This document shows positions 18,548 through 27,214 of a DNA stretch of 64,000 nucleotides, in pieces (the stretch's first letter is position 1; each line of letters opens with the position of its first letter). The translations under genes were made by a program, and so were the position numbers. The notes below the pieces were generated by a model. The model was given only the letters and a program-made list of their open reading frames with translations. It was not told the DNA's origin and searched no databases. This stretch comes from VRUE01 sp036403515 (GTDB lineage Bacteria; Actinomycetota; Thermoleophilia; Solirubrobacterales; 70-9), in NCBI GenBank assembly GCA_036403515.1, contig DASWQV010000034.1:62001-126000 (forward strand), written 5' to 3'.

Positions 18548-19780
18548 TCAGCCGTTGAGCAGGCGGTTGACGGCGCGGCGGCGGGTCGCCTCGGGCACTT
18601 CGACGCTGCCTTCCGGGCCTTCGCCGCAGCCCGAGTTGGCGCCGGCGCAGAGCACGTCGGTGGGCGCGCTGCCGCCGATCGCGGCGGAGAGGACCAGCTG
18701 CGGCATCGTCAGGAAGCCCATGTCGCTGACGAAGGCTTTTGGCGCCTCCCAGCCGATGATCGGGCCGTGGATGAAGTTGTAAGGGAGGCGCAGCGGATCG
18801 GTGAGCCGGTCCTTGATCCCGTTGATCACCCGCTGCTGGGCCTGGGCGCGCTGGAAGTCGCTGTAGGGAAAGGAGTAGGCGCTCTTGCCGGGGCCGGGGC
18901 ATTCGCTGGGCTCGCGCACGCGCGAGTAGGCGAGCGCCTTTTCGCCGTCGAGCGTGTTCTCGCCCTTGTGCAGGCGCAGCGAGACGCCGCCCTGGCCGCC
19001 GCCGGCGCCGCCGGAGATGTCGGCGCAGAGCTTGTGCGGGGCGTTGACCGTGACCCCGCCGACGGCGTCGATCAGGTCTTCGAAGCCGGTGAAGTCGACG
19101 ATCGCGACGTGATCGATCTGGACGTCGAGGAAGTTTTCAACCGCTTCGATCTGCGCCTTGGCGCCGCCGAAGGAGTAGGCGGCGTTGATCTTCGTCGGGC
19201 TCTGACCGGGAATTTCGGCGTAGCTGTCGCGCGGGATCGAGAGTTTGCGGAAGGCGCCGCCGCCGGCACGGATCAGCATCAGCGTGTCGGCCCGGTATTC
19301 GCCGGCTTCGCAGCGGTCGTGCGGTGCGTCGCCGTGCGACTGCTGTTCGAAGCACTTCTGCGAGTGAGGGGCGCCGGGCTCCTTGGTGTCGGGTGGCCGG
19401 GCATCGGTGCCGAGGACGAGGATCGTCTGGGCGCTGGGCAGCAGGAAGGGGTTGCCGTGCAGGGCGTCCTTGGCTTCGCCGGAGAGCTTGAACGATTGCA
19501 ACTGGGCGGAGACGGCGAAGGCCAGGAAGCTGAGCAGGATCCATCCCAGCGCCGCGATCCCTACCCACTTGAGCACCCGCTTGCCGCTCCAGCGCCGCGG
19601 TGGCCCGCTGCGCTCGGGCTTCTCCCCCTTATCGCGTCGCCACCACTTCGGCGCGCGCGGCGCCCGCTCTCTGAGGCCTGAGAGATCGGGGGACCGCAAC
19701 CCTGACAAGCGGCCCTTCCGGGACCGGTAGACCTTGTACTCGGGCGGCCCAGAGGGCTGCTGCTCGCCATTGTCGGCCAT
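18548..19780 (-). CDS. LytR-CpsA-Psr (LCP) family cell-wall glycopolymer transferase
   Basis: A 410-residue membrane-anchored protein. A Lys/Arg/Pro-rich cytoplasmic head (1-78) precedes one TM helix (about 80-105). The LCP domain follows, with ILVLGTDARPP, YRADTLMLI and LSIPRDSYAEI supplying the conserved Asp and Arg residues that bind the polyprenyl pyrophosphate. KINAAYSFGG and AYSRVRE follow. LCP enzymes attach teichoic acid-like or capsular polymers to peptidoglycan outside the membrane. ATG 19780 is chosen because upstream sequence lies in repeat C1. It is divergent from the ROK kinase. Confidence 0.92.
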   Translation of the reverse strand: MADNGEQQPSGPPEYKVYRSRKGRLSGLRSPDLSGLRERAPRAPKWWRRDKGEKPERSGPPRRWSGKRVLKWVGIAALGWILLSFLAFAVSAQLQSFKLSGEAKDALHGNPFLLPSAQTILVLGTDARPPDTKEPGAPHSQKCFEQQSHGDAPHDRCEAGEYRADTLMLIRAGGGAFRKLSIPRDSYAEIPGQSPTKINAAYSFGGAKAQIEAVENFLDVQIDHVAIVDFTGFEDLIDAVGGVTVNAPHKLCADISGGAGGGQGGVSLRLHKGENTLDGEKALAYSRVREPSECPGPGKSAYSFPYSDFQRAQAQQRVINGIKDRLTDPLRLPYNFIHGPIIGWEAPKAFVSDMGFLTMPQLVLSAAIGGSAPTDVLCAGANSGCGEGPEGSVEVPEATRRRAVNRLLNG

Positions 19781-19788
19781 GAAAAAGT

Positions 19789-19951
19789 GAGAGTCTCTCT
19801 GAAAATCCTCGCCCGCGTCTGGCGGCGGCGGACCGGCGCGGTGCTGCGTCCTCAGTCGGCCAAATAGCGCTGCTATTCGGCCTCCCTGCGTCCTTGCTCC
19901 GCTTGGTCCGGCGCTCGCCAGCCGCAGACGCCGATTTTCAGAGAGACTCTC
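19789..19951. repeat. Family C palindromic element, copy C1 (between divergent starts)
   Basis: Perfect 19-bp outer arms, GAGAGTCTCTCTGAAAATC (19789-19807) and its complement (19933-19951), extend inward imperfectly through CGTCTG, CGGC and GGACC. The core carries TGCGTCCTCAGTCGGC, a strong inner hairpin (GGCCAAATAGC-gct-GCTATTCGGCC) and CTCCCTGCGTCCTTGCTCC. It is the only copy between divergent start codons, so both genes receive the same leader sequence a few bases before their ATG. Confidence 0.88.
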
Positions 19952-19955
19952 AAAG

Positions 19956-20924
19956 ATGTCGGTCGATGCCAGGGAAATCATCGGAGTTGACCTCGGCGGC
20001 ACCAAGATGCTGCTGGGCGTCCTCGATCCAGGATCAAATGTGCTTTGGGAGAGTCGCGAGGCCTCAACTGGGCAGACGGAGGACGAGCTGGTTGCGCTTC
20101 TTGTCCGCGAGATCAAAGAGGCGCAGGGGAAACGTCCCGGCGCCTCCGCGGTCGGCCTTGGCATCCCGGCGACGATTGACCACGACAAAGGGATCGCGGT
20201 TTCGGCGGTCAACCTGCCGTTGGAGGACGTGCCGATTCGCGATCTGGTTCGCGAGCGCACAGGCCTGCCCGCCTTCGTCGACAACGACGCCACCGTCGCC
20301 GCCCTGGCAGAGCATCTCTACGGCGCGGCGCGCGGCGCCGAAAACGCGGTGATGCTGACGATCGGCACCGGTATCGGCGGCGGCCTGATCCTTGGCGGCG
20401 AGGTCTACCGGGGCTCGACCGGGGCCGGCTCCGAGCTTGGTCATACGGTCATCGAGGCCGACGGCCCGCCCTGCCAGGGCAACTGCCCGGGGCGCGGCTG
20501 TGTCGAGGCGCTCGCCTCCGGCACCGCGCTTGGCCGTGAGGGGCGAGCGGCCGCGGAACGCGAGCCGGGATCGGCGCTGGGGACGATGCTCGCAGGCGGG
20601 GAGAAGATCGACGGCAAGGCGGTCACCGAGGCGGCGCTGGCGGGCGACGCCACGGCGCGTGAAGTTTTCGACCTGATCGGCTCGCGGCTCGGCGTCGCCC
20701 TGACCAGCTTCGCCAACATCTTCGAGCCCGAGGTCTTCGTGATCGGCGGCGGCGTGATCGCGGCCGGCGATCTCCTGCTCGACCCGGCCCGGCGGGTGCT
20801 CGCGGAGCGGGCCCTGCCGCCGATGAAGCGCGTTCCCGTCGTGGCCGCAGAGCTCGGCGCCGATGCCGGCATGATCGGCGCGGCGGCGATGGCGCGAATC
20901 GAGCTTCAACAGGAGAAGGGCTGA
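19956..20924 (+). CDS. ROK-family sugar kinase, probably glucokinase
   Basis: A 322-residue ROK kinase that phosphorylates a hexose with ATP. Present are the N-terminal phosphate loop IIGVDLGGTKMLLGVLD, VDNDATVAALAE, the ATP site LTIGTGIGGGLILGG, GSELGHTVIEADG, and the zinc-binding CQGNCPGRGCVEALASG. The last two fit the glucokinase subgroup. The ATG follows the right arm of repeat C1 by four bases, and no ordinary ribosome binding site is visible. Its stop overlaps the rsmI start (TGATG), so the two genes form an operon. Confidence 0.9.
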   Translation: MSVDAREIIGVDLGGTKMLLGVLDPGSNVLWESREASTGQTEDELVALLVREIKEAQGKRPGASAVGLGIPATIDHDKGIAVSAVNLPLEDVPIRDLVRERTGLPAFVDNDATVAALAEHLYGAARGAENAVMLTIGTGIGGGLILGGEVYRGSTGAGSELGHTVIEADGPPCQGNCPGRGCVEALASGTALGREGRAAAEREPGSALGTMLAGGEKIDGKAVTEAALAGDATAREVFDLIGSRLGVALTSFANIFEPEVFVIGGGVIAAGDLLLDPARRVLAERALPPMKRVPVVAAELGADAGMIGAAAMARIELQQEKG

Positions 20925-21751
20925 TGCCGGGACACCTGATCGTCTGCCCGACCCCAATCGGCAACCTCGATGACGTCACCCCGCGCGTCCGCGATGCCCT
21001 GGTCAGCGCCGACTGGATCGCCTGCGAGGACACCCGCCGCACCGGCGGCCTGCTCGACAAGCTCGGCATCCGCCCGGCGCCGCCGCTGGTCTCCAACCAC
21101 GAGGGCAACGAAGCGGCGCGGGCGACCGAGCTGGCGCAGCGGATCGAGCGCGGTGACACCGTCGCGCTGGTCTCCGACGCCGGCATGCCGGCGATCTCCG
21201 ATCCGGGCTACAAGCTGATCCACCGCTGCATCGAGCGCGCCCTCGACGTCACCGTGCTGCCGGGCCCCTCGGTGGTGCCGGTGGCCCTCGTCGCGTCCGG
21301 GCTGCCGACCGACCGCTGGCGCTACGAGGGCTTCCTGCCAAAGCGCTCCGGCGAGATGGAGCGCGTGCTGCGCTCGGCCGAGACCGTGGTCGCCTTCGAG
21401 TCGCCGCGACGGGTGGGGGAGTCGCTGGCGGCGTTGGCGGCGATCGCCCCGGAACGCCCGGCCGCGGTCTGTCGCGAGCTGACCAAGATGCACGAGGAGG
21501 TCGCCCGCGGCTCGCTCTCCGAACTGGCCCGGCGCTTTCGCGGCGACGTCAAGGGCGAGATCGTCCTGGTCATCGGCCCGGCCGCCTCCGGCGATCATGA
21601 CCACGACATCGGCTTTGCTGTCGACGCCCTGCGTCACCTGGTCCAGTCGGGCGCCCGCCCCCGCGCGGCCGCCAGCGTCGTCGCCGCGTTGACCGGCACC
21701 CGCGCGAACGACCTCTACCGAGCGCTGACCGGCCGCGAGCCGCGCCGGTGA
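20924..21751 (+). CDS. rsmI: 16S rRNA (cytidine-1402 2'-O)-methyltransferase RsmI
   Basis: A 275-residue SAM-dependent tetrapyrrole-methylase-fold enzyme that modifies C1402 in the ribosomal P site. The N-terminal signature IVCPTPIGNLDDVTPRV and CEDTRRTGGLLDKLGI are diagnostic, followed by SDAGMPAISDPGY, PGPSVVPVALVASGLPTDR and FLPKRSGE. The C-terminal helical tail is present. It overlaps the upstream kinase stop by one base. Its own stop codon lies inside the left arm of repeat C2, upstream of metG. Confidence 0.95.
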   Translation: MPGHLIVCPTPIGNLDDVTPRVRDALVSADWIACEDTRRTGGLLDKLGIRPAPPLVSNHEGNEAARATELAQRIERGDTVALVSDAGMPAISDPGYKLIHRCIERALDVTVLPGPSVVPVALVASGLPTDRWRYEGFLPKRSGEMERVLRSAETVVAFESPRRVGESLAALAAIAPERPAAVCRELTKMHEEVARGSLSELARRFRGDVKGEIVLVIGPAASGDHDHDIGFAVDALRHLVQSGARPRAAASVVAALTGTRANDLYRALTGREPRR

Positions 21752-21849
21752 GCCCGTGGCGCTGCGCATCTCAGCGTCGTCGATCGCTTGCGTGCAGAGC
21801 ATGCGGCGCTCACTGCGTCCTTGATCTGCTTCGCCACGGGCACACCGGC
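21744..21849. repeat. Family C palindromic element, copy C2
   Basis: The arms 21744-21761 and 21832-21849 pair at 17 of 18 positions (core GCCCGTGGCG/CGCCACGGGC), and the left arm contains the rsmI TGA. The conserved core reads AGCGTCGTCGATCGCT, an inner hairpin GCGTGC-aga-GCATGC (one G-T pair), then CACTGCGTCCTTGATCTGCT. It ends 22 bases before the metG start. Confidence 0.88.
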
Positions 21850-21871
21850 TGGGGATAGCCTGGCGGGAAAC

Positions 21872-23377
21872 ATGCCCTACTACGTCACAACCCCGATCTA
21901 CTACGTCAATGCGGAGCCTCACCTCGGTCACGCGTATTCGACTCTGGCCGCCGACGTGCTCGCCCGCCACATGCGCCAGCGCGGCGAGGACGTCTTCTTC
22001 CTCACCGGCACCGACGAGCATGGGGAGCCGATCGAGACGGCGGCCGAGCGGGAGGGGATCTCGCCGCAGGAGCTGGCCGATCGCAACGCCGCGAAGTTTG
22101 AGGCGCTGGGGCCGATCATCGACGCGACCAACGATTTCTTCATCCGCACCTCCGATCCGCGCCACGAGGCGAAGGTCGCCGAGATCATGCAGCGGGTCTA
22201 CGACAACGGCTGGGTCAGCAAGGGCACCTACGAAGGCTGGTACTGCCCGCGCTGTGCCGACTTCAAGACCGAGCGGGAGCTCGGTCCCGGCAACACCTGC
22301 GCTATCCACGAGATCCCGCTCGAGAAGGTCCGCGAGGAAAACTGGTTCTTCCGCCTCTCCGCCTTCCAGGCCCAGCTCGAAGGCCTCTACGAGGAGCGCC
22401 CCGACTTCGTCGTGCCCGAGTTCCGCCGCAACGAGGCGGTCTCGTTCATCAAAGGGGGGCTGGAGGACGTCTCGCTCTCTAGGCCGACGCTGAAATGGGG
22501 CTTGCCGCTGCCCTGGGATCCCGAGCAGCGGATGTACGTCTGGTTCGACGCGCTGCTCAACTACGTCACCGCGCTCGGCTTCGCCCGCGACGGCGAGGAC
22601 CTGACCGAGCGCTACTGGCCGGCCTCCCTGCATGTGCTGGCCAAGGACATCCTCAAGTTCCACGCCGTGATCTGGCCCGCCCTCTGCCTGGCAGCCGACC
22701 TCGAGCCGCCGCGGCGGATGACGATCCATGGCTACCTGCTGATGGGCGAGAAGAAGATGTCGAAGTCGCTCGGCAACGTGCTCGACCCTTTCGAGGTGAT
22801 CGACCGCTTCGGCGCCGACGCGCTGCGCTTCTACCTCTTCCGCGAGGTCAGCTTCGGCCAGGACGGCTCGATCTCCACCGCCGGCTTCGAGGCGCGCTAC
22901 GAGACCGAGCTGGCCAACGACTTCGGCAACCTCGCCAGCCGCGTCCTGGCGATGGTCGAGCGCTACCGCGACGGGGTCGTCCCCGAGGCTGCGGTCGACG
23001 CGGTGCTCGCCGAGGACTTCGAAGGGGTCGTGCCGCGCTTCCGCGAGCTGCTCGACCGGGCCGAGCTGAGCCAGGCGCTGGAGGTGGCCTGGGCGCTGGT
23101 GCGGCGGCTCAACCGCTTCGTCGAGGAGACGCAGCCGTGGGTGCTGGCCAAGGACGAGGCCGATCCGGAGCGCCTCGACGAGGTCCTCTACAACCTGGTC
23201 GAGGGCCTGCGGGTGACCACGCTGCTGCTCGCCCCCTACCTGCCGCGCAGCTGTGATGTCTTGCTCGCGGCGCTCGGCGAAGAGGGCCGCGGCCTGGCCG
23301 AGCTCGGATCGCGGCCGGGCGGCCAGAGCGTCGAGCGGATCCCGGCGCTCTTCCCGAAGATCGAGCCGCCGACCTGA
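21872..23377 (+). CDS. metG: Methionyl-tRNA synthetase
   Basis: A 501-residue class I synthetase that charges initiator and elongator tRNA-Met. It shows PIYYVNAEPHLGHAY (HIGH motif), a knuckle with CPRC, and KMSKSLGNV as the KMSKS loop. A helical anticodon domain forms the C-terminus. There is no appended tRNA-binding (EMAP-like) domain, as in the shorter bacterial form. ATG 21872 is supported by GGCGGGAA upstream. Its stop overlaps the ATG of the ABC ATPase. Confidence 0.97.
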   Translation: MPYYVTTPIYYVNAEPHLGHAYSTLAADVLARHMRQRGEDVFFLTGTDEHGEPIETAAEREGISPQELADRNAAKFEALGPIIDATNDFFIRTSDPRHEAKVAEIMQRVYDNGWVSKGTYEGWYCPRCADFKTERELGPGNTCAIHEIPLEKVREENWFFRLSAFQAQLEGLYEERPDFVVPEFRRNEAVSFIKGGLEDVSLSRPTLKWGLPLPWDPEQRMYVWFDALLNYVTALGFARDGEDLTERYWPASLHVLAKDILKFHAVIWPALCLAADLEPPRRMTIHGYLLMGEKKMSKSLGNVLDPFEVIDRFGADALRFYLFREVSFGQDGSISTAGFEARYETELANDFGNLASRVLAMVERYRDGVVPEAAVDAVLAEDFEGVVPRFRELLDRAELSQALEVAWALVRRLNRFVEETQPWVLAKDEADPERLDEVLYNLVEGLRVTTLLLAPYLPRSCDVLLAALGEEGRGLAELGSRPGGQSVERIPALFPKIEPPT

Positions 23378-24222
23378 TGGACGCGCCGGTGCTCGCGATC
23401 TCCGGTCTGCGCAAGAGCTACCGGGGGCAGGAGGCGCTGGCGGGGATCGACCTCGAGGTAGGGGCGGGCGAGCTGCTCGGCCTGCTCGGCCCCAATGGCG
23501 CCGGCAAGTCGACGCTGACCAAGATCGCCTGCGGCTTGGTCCGGCCCAGCCAGGGCCGCGCCGAGGTGCTTGGCAAGCCGGCGGGCACACCGCCGGCGCG
23601 AGCCGCGCTCGGCTACCTGGCGGAGCTCTTCCGCTTTCCGGGCTGGTGCTCAGCCGAGGAGCTGCTGGGGCTGCACCAGCGGCTCGTCGGTTCCTCGGGC
23701 GGCGCCGCCGAGCGTGCCGGGCTGCTCGAGCTGGTCGGCCTCGGCGGCGCCGCCGGCAAGCGGGTCGAGGCGATGTCGAAGGGAATGCAGCAGCGGCTGG
23801 GGATCGCCCAGGCACTGGTTGGTTCCCCGCGGTTGCTGCTGCTCGACGAGCCGACCAGCGCGCTCGACCCGGTCGGGCGGCGCATCGTCCGTGGCCTGCT
23901 CGACGAGGTGCGCGGCCGCGGCGTCGCCGTGCTGCTCAACTCACACCTTCTCAGCGAGGTCGAGCTGGTCTGCGATCGGGTCGCGATCATCGCTCGCGGC
24001 AGGCTGATCAAGGAGGGAAGGCCGGAGGAGCTCGCCGGCCCCGGCGGGGTCGAGGTCGAGACCGAGTCCGGCGTCCGGGTCTTTGAGGGCGCGGGCCGTG
24101 AGGACGCGCCGCGCATCGTCAGTGAGCTCGTCGCCGCGGGCGAGCGGGTCTACCGGGTCGAGGTCCGCCACAGCTCGCTCGAGGAGGTCTACCTCGAGGC
24201 GGTCGGGGGGCAGACCGGATGA
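23377..24222 (+). CDS. ABC transporter ATP-binding protein
   Basis: A 281-residue ATPase of the ABC-2 exporter class. Walker A is GLLGPNGAGKST. The signature is the degenerate MSKGMQQRLGIAQAL typical of CcmA-like and antibiotic exporters, and Walker B is LLLLDEPTSALDP, with the switch His in LLNSHLLSEVE. It overlaps metG by one base and the permease by four, so it is translationally coupled to both. Transported substrate unknown. Confidence 0.93.
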   Translation: MDAPVLAISGLRKSYRGQEALAGIDLEVGAGELLGLLGPNGAGKSTLTKIACGLVRPSQGRAEVLGKPAGTPPARAALGYLAELFRFPGWCSAEELLGLHQRLVGSSGGAAERAGLLELVGLGGAAGKRVEAMSKGMQQRLGIAQALVGSPRLLLLDEPTSALDPVGRRIVRGLLDEVRGRGVAVLLNSHLLSEVELVCDRVAIIARGRLIKEGRPEELAGPGGVEVETESGVRVFEGAGREDAPRIVSELVAAGERVYRVEVRHSSLEEVYLEAVGGQTG

Positions 24223-25091
24223 GGCCCTCGCCGCTGCGCTCCGCCGTGACCGTGATCGCGCTCTCGATCCAGGAGGGGATCCGCAGGCGCGTCTTTCTTG
24301 CCGTCCTGGTGCTGACCCTTGGCTTCCTCGCGCTCTACGCCCTCGGCGCCCACTTCGCCTTTCGCGACGTCAACGAATTCGCCGCCGGGGAAGCGAGGAT
24401 CCTCGACCCGACGGCGTTCACCGGGGCGACGATCTTCGGCCTGGCGATGTTCGCGACACTCTTCCTCGGCGCCGTGCTGGCCGTTTTCATCACCCTGGGC
24501 GTGGTTCGCGGCGACGCGGAGACGGGGCTCTTGCAGCCGCTCGTTGTCCGTCCGATCGGCCGCACGACGATGCTGCTGGCGCGCTTCGCCGGCGCCGCGA
24601 TGCTCTCCTCCGCCTATGTGGTCGTCGTCTACTTTGCCGCGTGGGGGATAACCCGGGCGACGGGCCACTGGTCTCCCGACCACCTGCTCGGTCCGGCGCT
24701 GGCGCTCGCTCTCGGCGTCGCGATCATCGCCGCGCTCTCGCTGCTGGCCTCGACCCTGCTCACGGTCACGGCGCAGGGGATCGTCGTCTTCATGGTCTTC
24801 GGCGCCGGCCTCACCGCCGGGCTGCTGGCCCAGATCGGCCACGCGATCAACTCCGACTCGCTGCACACGATCGGCCGCGCCGCCAGCTGGGCGCTGCCCT
24901 TCGAGGGCCTCTACGCCGCCGGCTTGCACGGGCTGATCTCGAACACCTCGGGATTGACTGGCGTGGTCCTTCAGCTGGGACCGTTCGGCGGCTCCGAGGC
25001 CGCCGGATTCGAGCTGATCGCCTGGGCCTTCCTCTACATGCTGGGCGTGCTCGCCCTCTCCGCGGCGATTTTCTCCCGGCGCGACCTCTGA
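24219..25091 (+). CDS. ABC-2 type transporter permease
   Basis: A 290-residue membrane protein with six hydrophobic segments and a large first extracytoplasmic loop, the layout of ABC-2/NosY-type permeases. It is the partner of the preceding ATPase (ATGA overlap). A gliding-motility or copper-maturation type exporter is possible, but no accessory gene is nearby to settle this. Confidence 0.85.
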   Translation: MRPSPLRSAVTVIALSIQEGIRRRVFLAVLVLTLGFLALYALGAHFAFRDVNEFAAGEARILDPTAFTGATIFGLAMFATLFLGAVLAVFITLGVVRGDAETGLLQPLVVRPIGRTTMLLARFAGAAMLSSAYVVVVYFAAWGITRATGHWSPDHLLGPALALALGVAIIAALSLLASTLLTVTAQGIVVFMVFGAGLTAGLLAQIGHAINSDSLHTIGRAASWALPFEGLYAAGLHGLISNTSGLTGVVLQLGPFGGSEAAGFELIAWAFLYMLGVLALSAAIFSRRDL

Positions 25092-25106
25092 GCGCCTTGC
25101 CGCCCG

Positions 25107-25149
25107 GTGCAACGTTTTACGGTCCTATGGCGACCACAAAACGTTGCAC
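25107..25149. terminator. Bidirectional terminator hairpin
   Basis: GTGCAACGTTTT (25107-25118) pairs perfectly with AAAACGTTGCAC (25138-25149), and inside them GGTC pairs with GACC around CTATGGC. It lies between the converging permease and FMN-oxidase genes; the T/A tracts within the stem fit termination in both directions. Confidence 0.75.
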
Positions 25150-25156
25150 TTCTTGG

Positions 25157-26320
25157 CTATCGTGCCTCTGAGAGCGCGTTTGGACCAAGCTGGTCAGGGC
25201 TGGTGTAGCCGCAGAGCGCCATCGTCAGGTCGAACTCGGCAAGGATCGTCTTCAGCACCGTTTCGACCCCGGCCTGTCCCTCCAGCGCCAGGCCCCAGAC
25301 GTAGGGGCGGCCGAGGCAGACGGCGTCGGCCCCTAGGGCGAGCGCCTTGATCACGTCGCTGCCGCTGCGCACGCCGCTGTCGAAGAGGATCGCCAGGTCG
25401 TCCCCCGCCGCCTCGGCGATCGCCGGCAGGGCGTCGAGCGAGCCGATCGCCCCGTCGACCTGGCGACCGCCGTGATTGGAGACGACGATGCCGTCGACCC
25501 CTCGCTGCGCCGCCTCGCGCGCGTCGTCGGGATGCTGGATCCCCTTGATCACGATCGGCAGCAGGGTCTGCTCGCGCAGCCATTCCAGGTCATCCCAGTT
25601 GAGCGAGGGATTCCCGCGGATGCCGAGGAAGTGGCCGGTCGCGGCGCCGACGTCCTCCTCCGGCGGCTGCTCCAGCCCGGCGCGGAAGACCGGATCGGCG
25701 AAGAAGTTGGCCACCCCCATTCCGTGCAGGTAGGGAACCCAGGCTTGCTGCAGGTCGCGCGGCTTCCAACCGGGCACGAAGGTGTCGACGGTGAGGACGA
25801 TCGCCCCGTAGCCGGCCGCCTCGGCGCGGCTGAGGAAGCTGGCTGCGAGATCCCTGTCGTGGGGAAGGTAGAGCTGGAACCAGCGGGGCGCATCGCCGCC
25901 GGCCTCAGCGATTTCCTCGAGGCTGAAGTGCGAGACGGTGCTGGCGATCATCGGCACCCCGAGGGCGGCCGCGGCCCGAGCCGTGGCCAGCTCGCCGTCG
26001 GGGTGGATGACCTTCTGCACGCCGATCGGCGCCAGCATCAGGGGCGCCGGCATCGAGGTGCCGAGCAGCGTCAACGAGAGGTCGCGGCCCGTGATGTCAC
26101 GAAGTGTCCGTGGCACGATCCGGCGCCGGCGAAAAGCCTCGCGGTTGGCGTCCATCGTGCCCTCGCTGCCCGCCCCGGCGAAGACGTATGCAGCGGCGCG
26201 CTCGTCCATCGCCTCCGCCGCGGACCGCTCCAGGTCTGCGACCGAGACCGGGATCGAGGGCAGCTCGCCGCCGAGCCCGCGAACGTAGATCTCGTTGCCG
26301 TAATCGGCGAAGTCCCCCAT
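25157..26320 (-). CDS. FMN-dependent alpha-hydroxy-acid oxidase (lactate 2-monooxygenase-like)
   Basis: A 387-residue TIM-barrel flavoenzyme that oxidises 2-hydroxy acids. Diagnostic stretches are LMLAPIGVQKVIHPDGE, IASTVSHFSLEEIA, WFQLYLPHDRD, the catalytic SNHGGRQVDG (His as base, Arg binding the carboxylate) and the FMN-phosphate site DSGVRSGSDVIKAL...CLGRP. The length and N-terminal region resemble lactate 2-monooxygenase more than L-lactate dehydrogenase. It is divergent from the tatD-type gene. Confidence 0.88.
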   Translation of the reverse strand: MGDFADYGNEIYVRGLGGELPSIPVSVADLERSAAEAMDERAAAYVFAGAGSEGTMDANREAFRRRRIVPRTLRDITGRDLSLTLLGTSMPAPLMLAPIGVQKVIHPDGELATARAAAALGVPMIASTVSHFSLEEIAEAGGDAPRWFQLYLPHDRDLAASFLSRAEAAGYGAIVLTVDTFVPGWKPRDLQQAWVPYLHGMGVANFFADPVFRAGLEQPPEEDVGAATGHFLGIRGNPSLNWDDLEWLREQTLLPIVIKGIQHPDDAREAAQRGVDGIVVSNHGGRQVDGAIGSLDALPAIAEAAGDDLAILFDSGVRSGSDVIKALALGADAVCLGRPYVWGLALEGQAGVETVLKTILAEFDLTMALCGYTSPDQLGPNALSEAR

Positions 26321-26424
26321 CGGCTGGGAAGGCTATCCGGCGGCCGGCTCAATCGCCCGTGGCGCGGCGCTTCGGCCTGCGCTGCCTTTCGCCGGCGCGG
26401 CAGACCGGAGATAGGCTGGGCTCG

Positions 26425-27195
26425 GTGATCGATTCCCACACCCACATCTTTCTCTGCGAGCGGCCCGAGGCCGAGGTCGTCGCGGCGGCGGTGGAGGCGG
26501 GGGTGGAGCGGATGCTCAACGTCGGCCTCGACGCCGACTCGAACAGGCTGGCGCTGGCGGCCGCCGAGCGCTACGAGAGCGTTTTTGCGACGGTTGGCTG
26601 CCACCCGACCGAGGCCGCCGGCTTCGATGACGCGCGGGCCGAAGAGATCGCCCGGCTCGCGGCGGACAACGAGAAGGTGCGGGCGATCGGCGAGACCGGG
26701 ATCGATTACTACCGCGAGAGCGCCAGCCGGGACGACCAGCGCCGCGCTTTCGAGGCCCAGATCGAGATTGCCCGCGAGCGCGCGCTGCCGGTCGTGATCC
26801 ACGCCCGCGATCCCGAGGAGGAGACCGGCGCCGTCGACGACGTCTTCGAGATCCTCGACGCCCGCGGCGACGGGGTGAAGGTGATCCTCCACTGCTTCCT
26901 CGCTCCCTGGCGGTTGGCGGACGCGATCGAGCGGGGCTGGTTCTGCTCGTTCTCGGGGATCGTCACCTTCCCCAGCGCCGACGAGCTGCGCGAGGCCGCG
27001 GCCAAGCTGCCCGACGAGCTCCTCCTGGTCGAGACCGACGCTCCCTACCTGGCGCCGCAGCCGCTGCGAGGCAAGCCCAACGAGCCCGCCTACGTCGTCT
27101 CCACAGCCGAGGTGCTCGCCGATGTCCGGGGCGCCTCCTACGCCGAGCTGGAGCGCACGGTCGAGGCCAACGCGCGGGCGCTCTTCGGCTGGTAG
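26425..27195 (+). CDS. TatD-family metal-dependent DNase
   Basis: A 256-residue TIM-barrel hydrolase with the two-metal site of TatD nucleases: IDSHTHIF, GETGIDYYR, PVVIHARDP, ILHCF and VETDAPYLAP. TatD enzymes have 3'-5' exonuclease activity on DNA and RNA. GTG 26425 is chosen because IDSHTH should be at the extreme N-terminus and longer in-frame versions would overlap the divergent oxidase. It precedes rsmA by 20 bp, the common actinobacterial order. Confidence 0.92.
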   Translation: MIDSHTHIFLCERPEAEVVAAAVEAGVERMLNVGLDADSNRLALAAAERYESVFATVGCHPTEAAGFDDARAEEIARLAADNEKVRAIGETGIDYYRESASRDDQRRAFEAQIEIARERALPVVIHARDPEEETGAVDDVFEILDARGDGVKVILHCFLAPWRLADAIERGWFCSFSGIVTFPSADELREAAAKLPDELLLVETDAPYLAPQPLRGKPNEPAYVVSTAEVLADVRGASYAELERTVEANARALFGW

Positions 27196-27214
27196 CGGGT
27201 GGTGGGGTCTTCAA

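Noticed and set aside
19789..19951. Could family C elements be MITEs of a known IS?
   Set aside because: MITEs keep constant terminal inverted repeats; here the arms differ in every copy and only the core is constant. No transposase gene is in the window. A mobile origin remains possible but not as a standard MITE.
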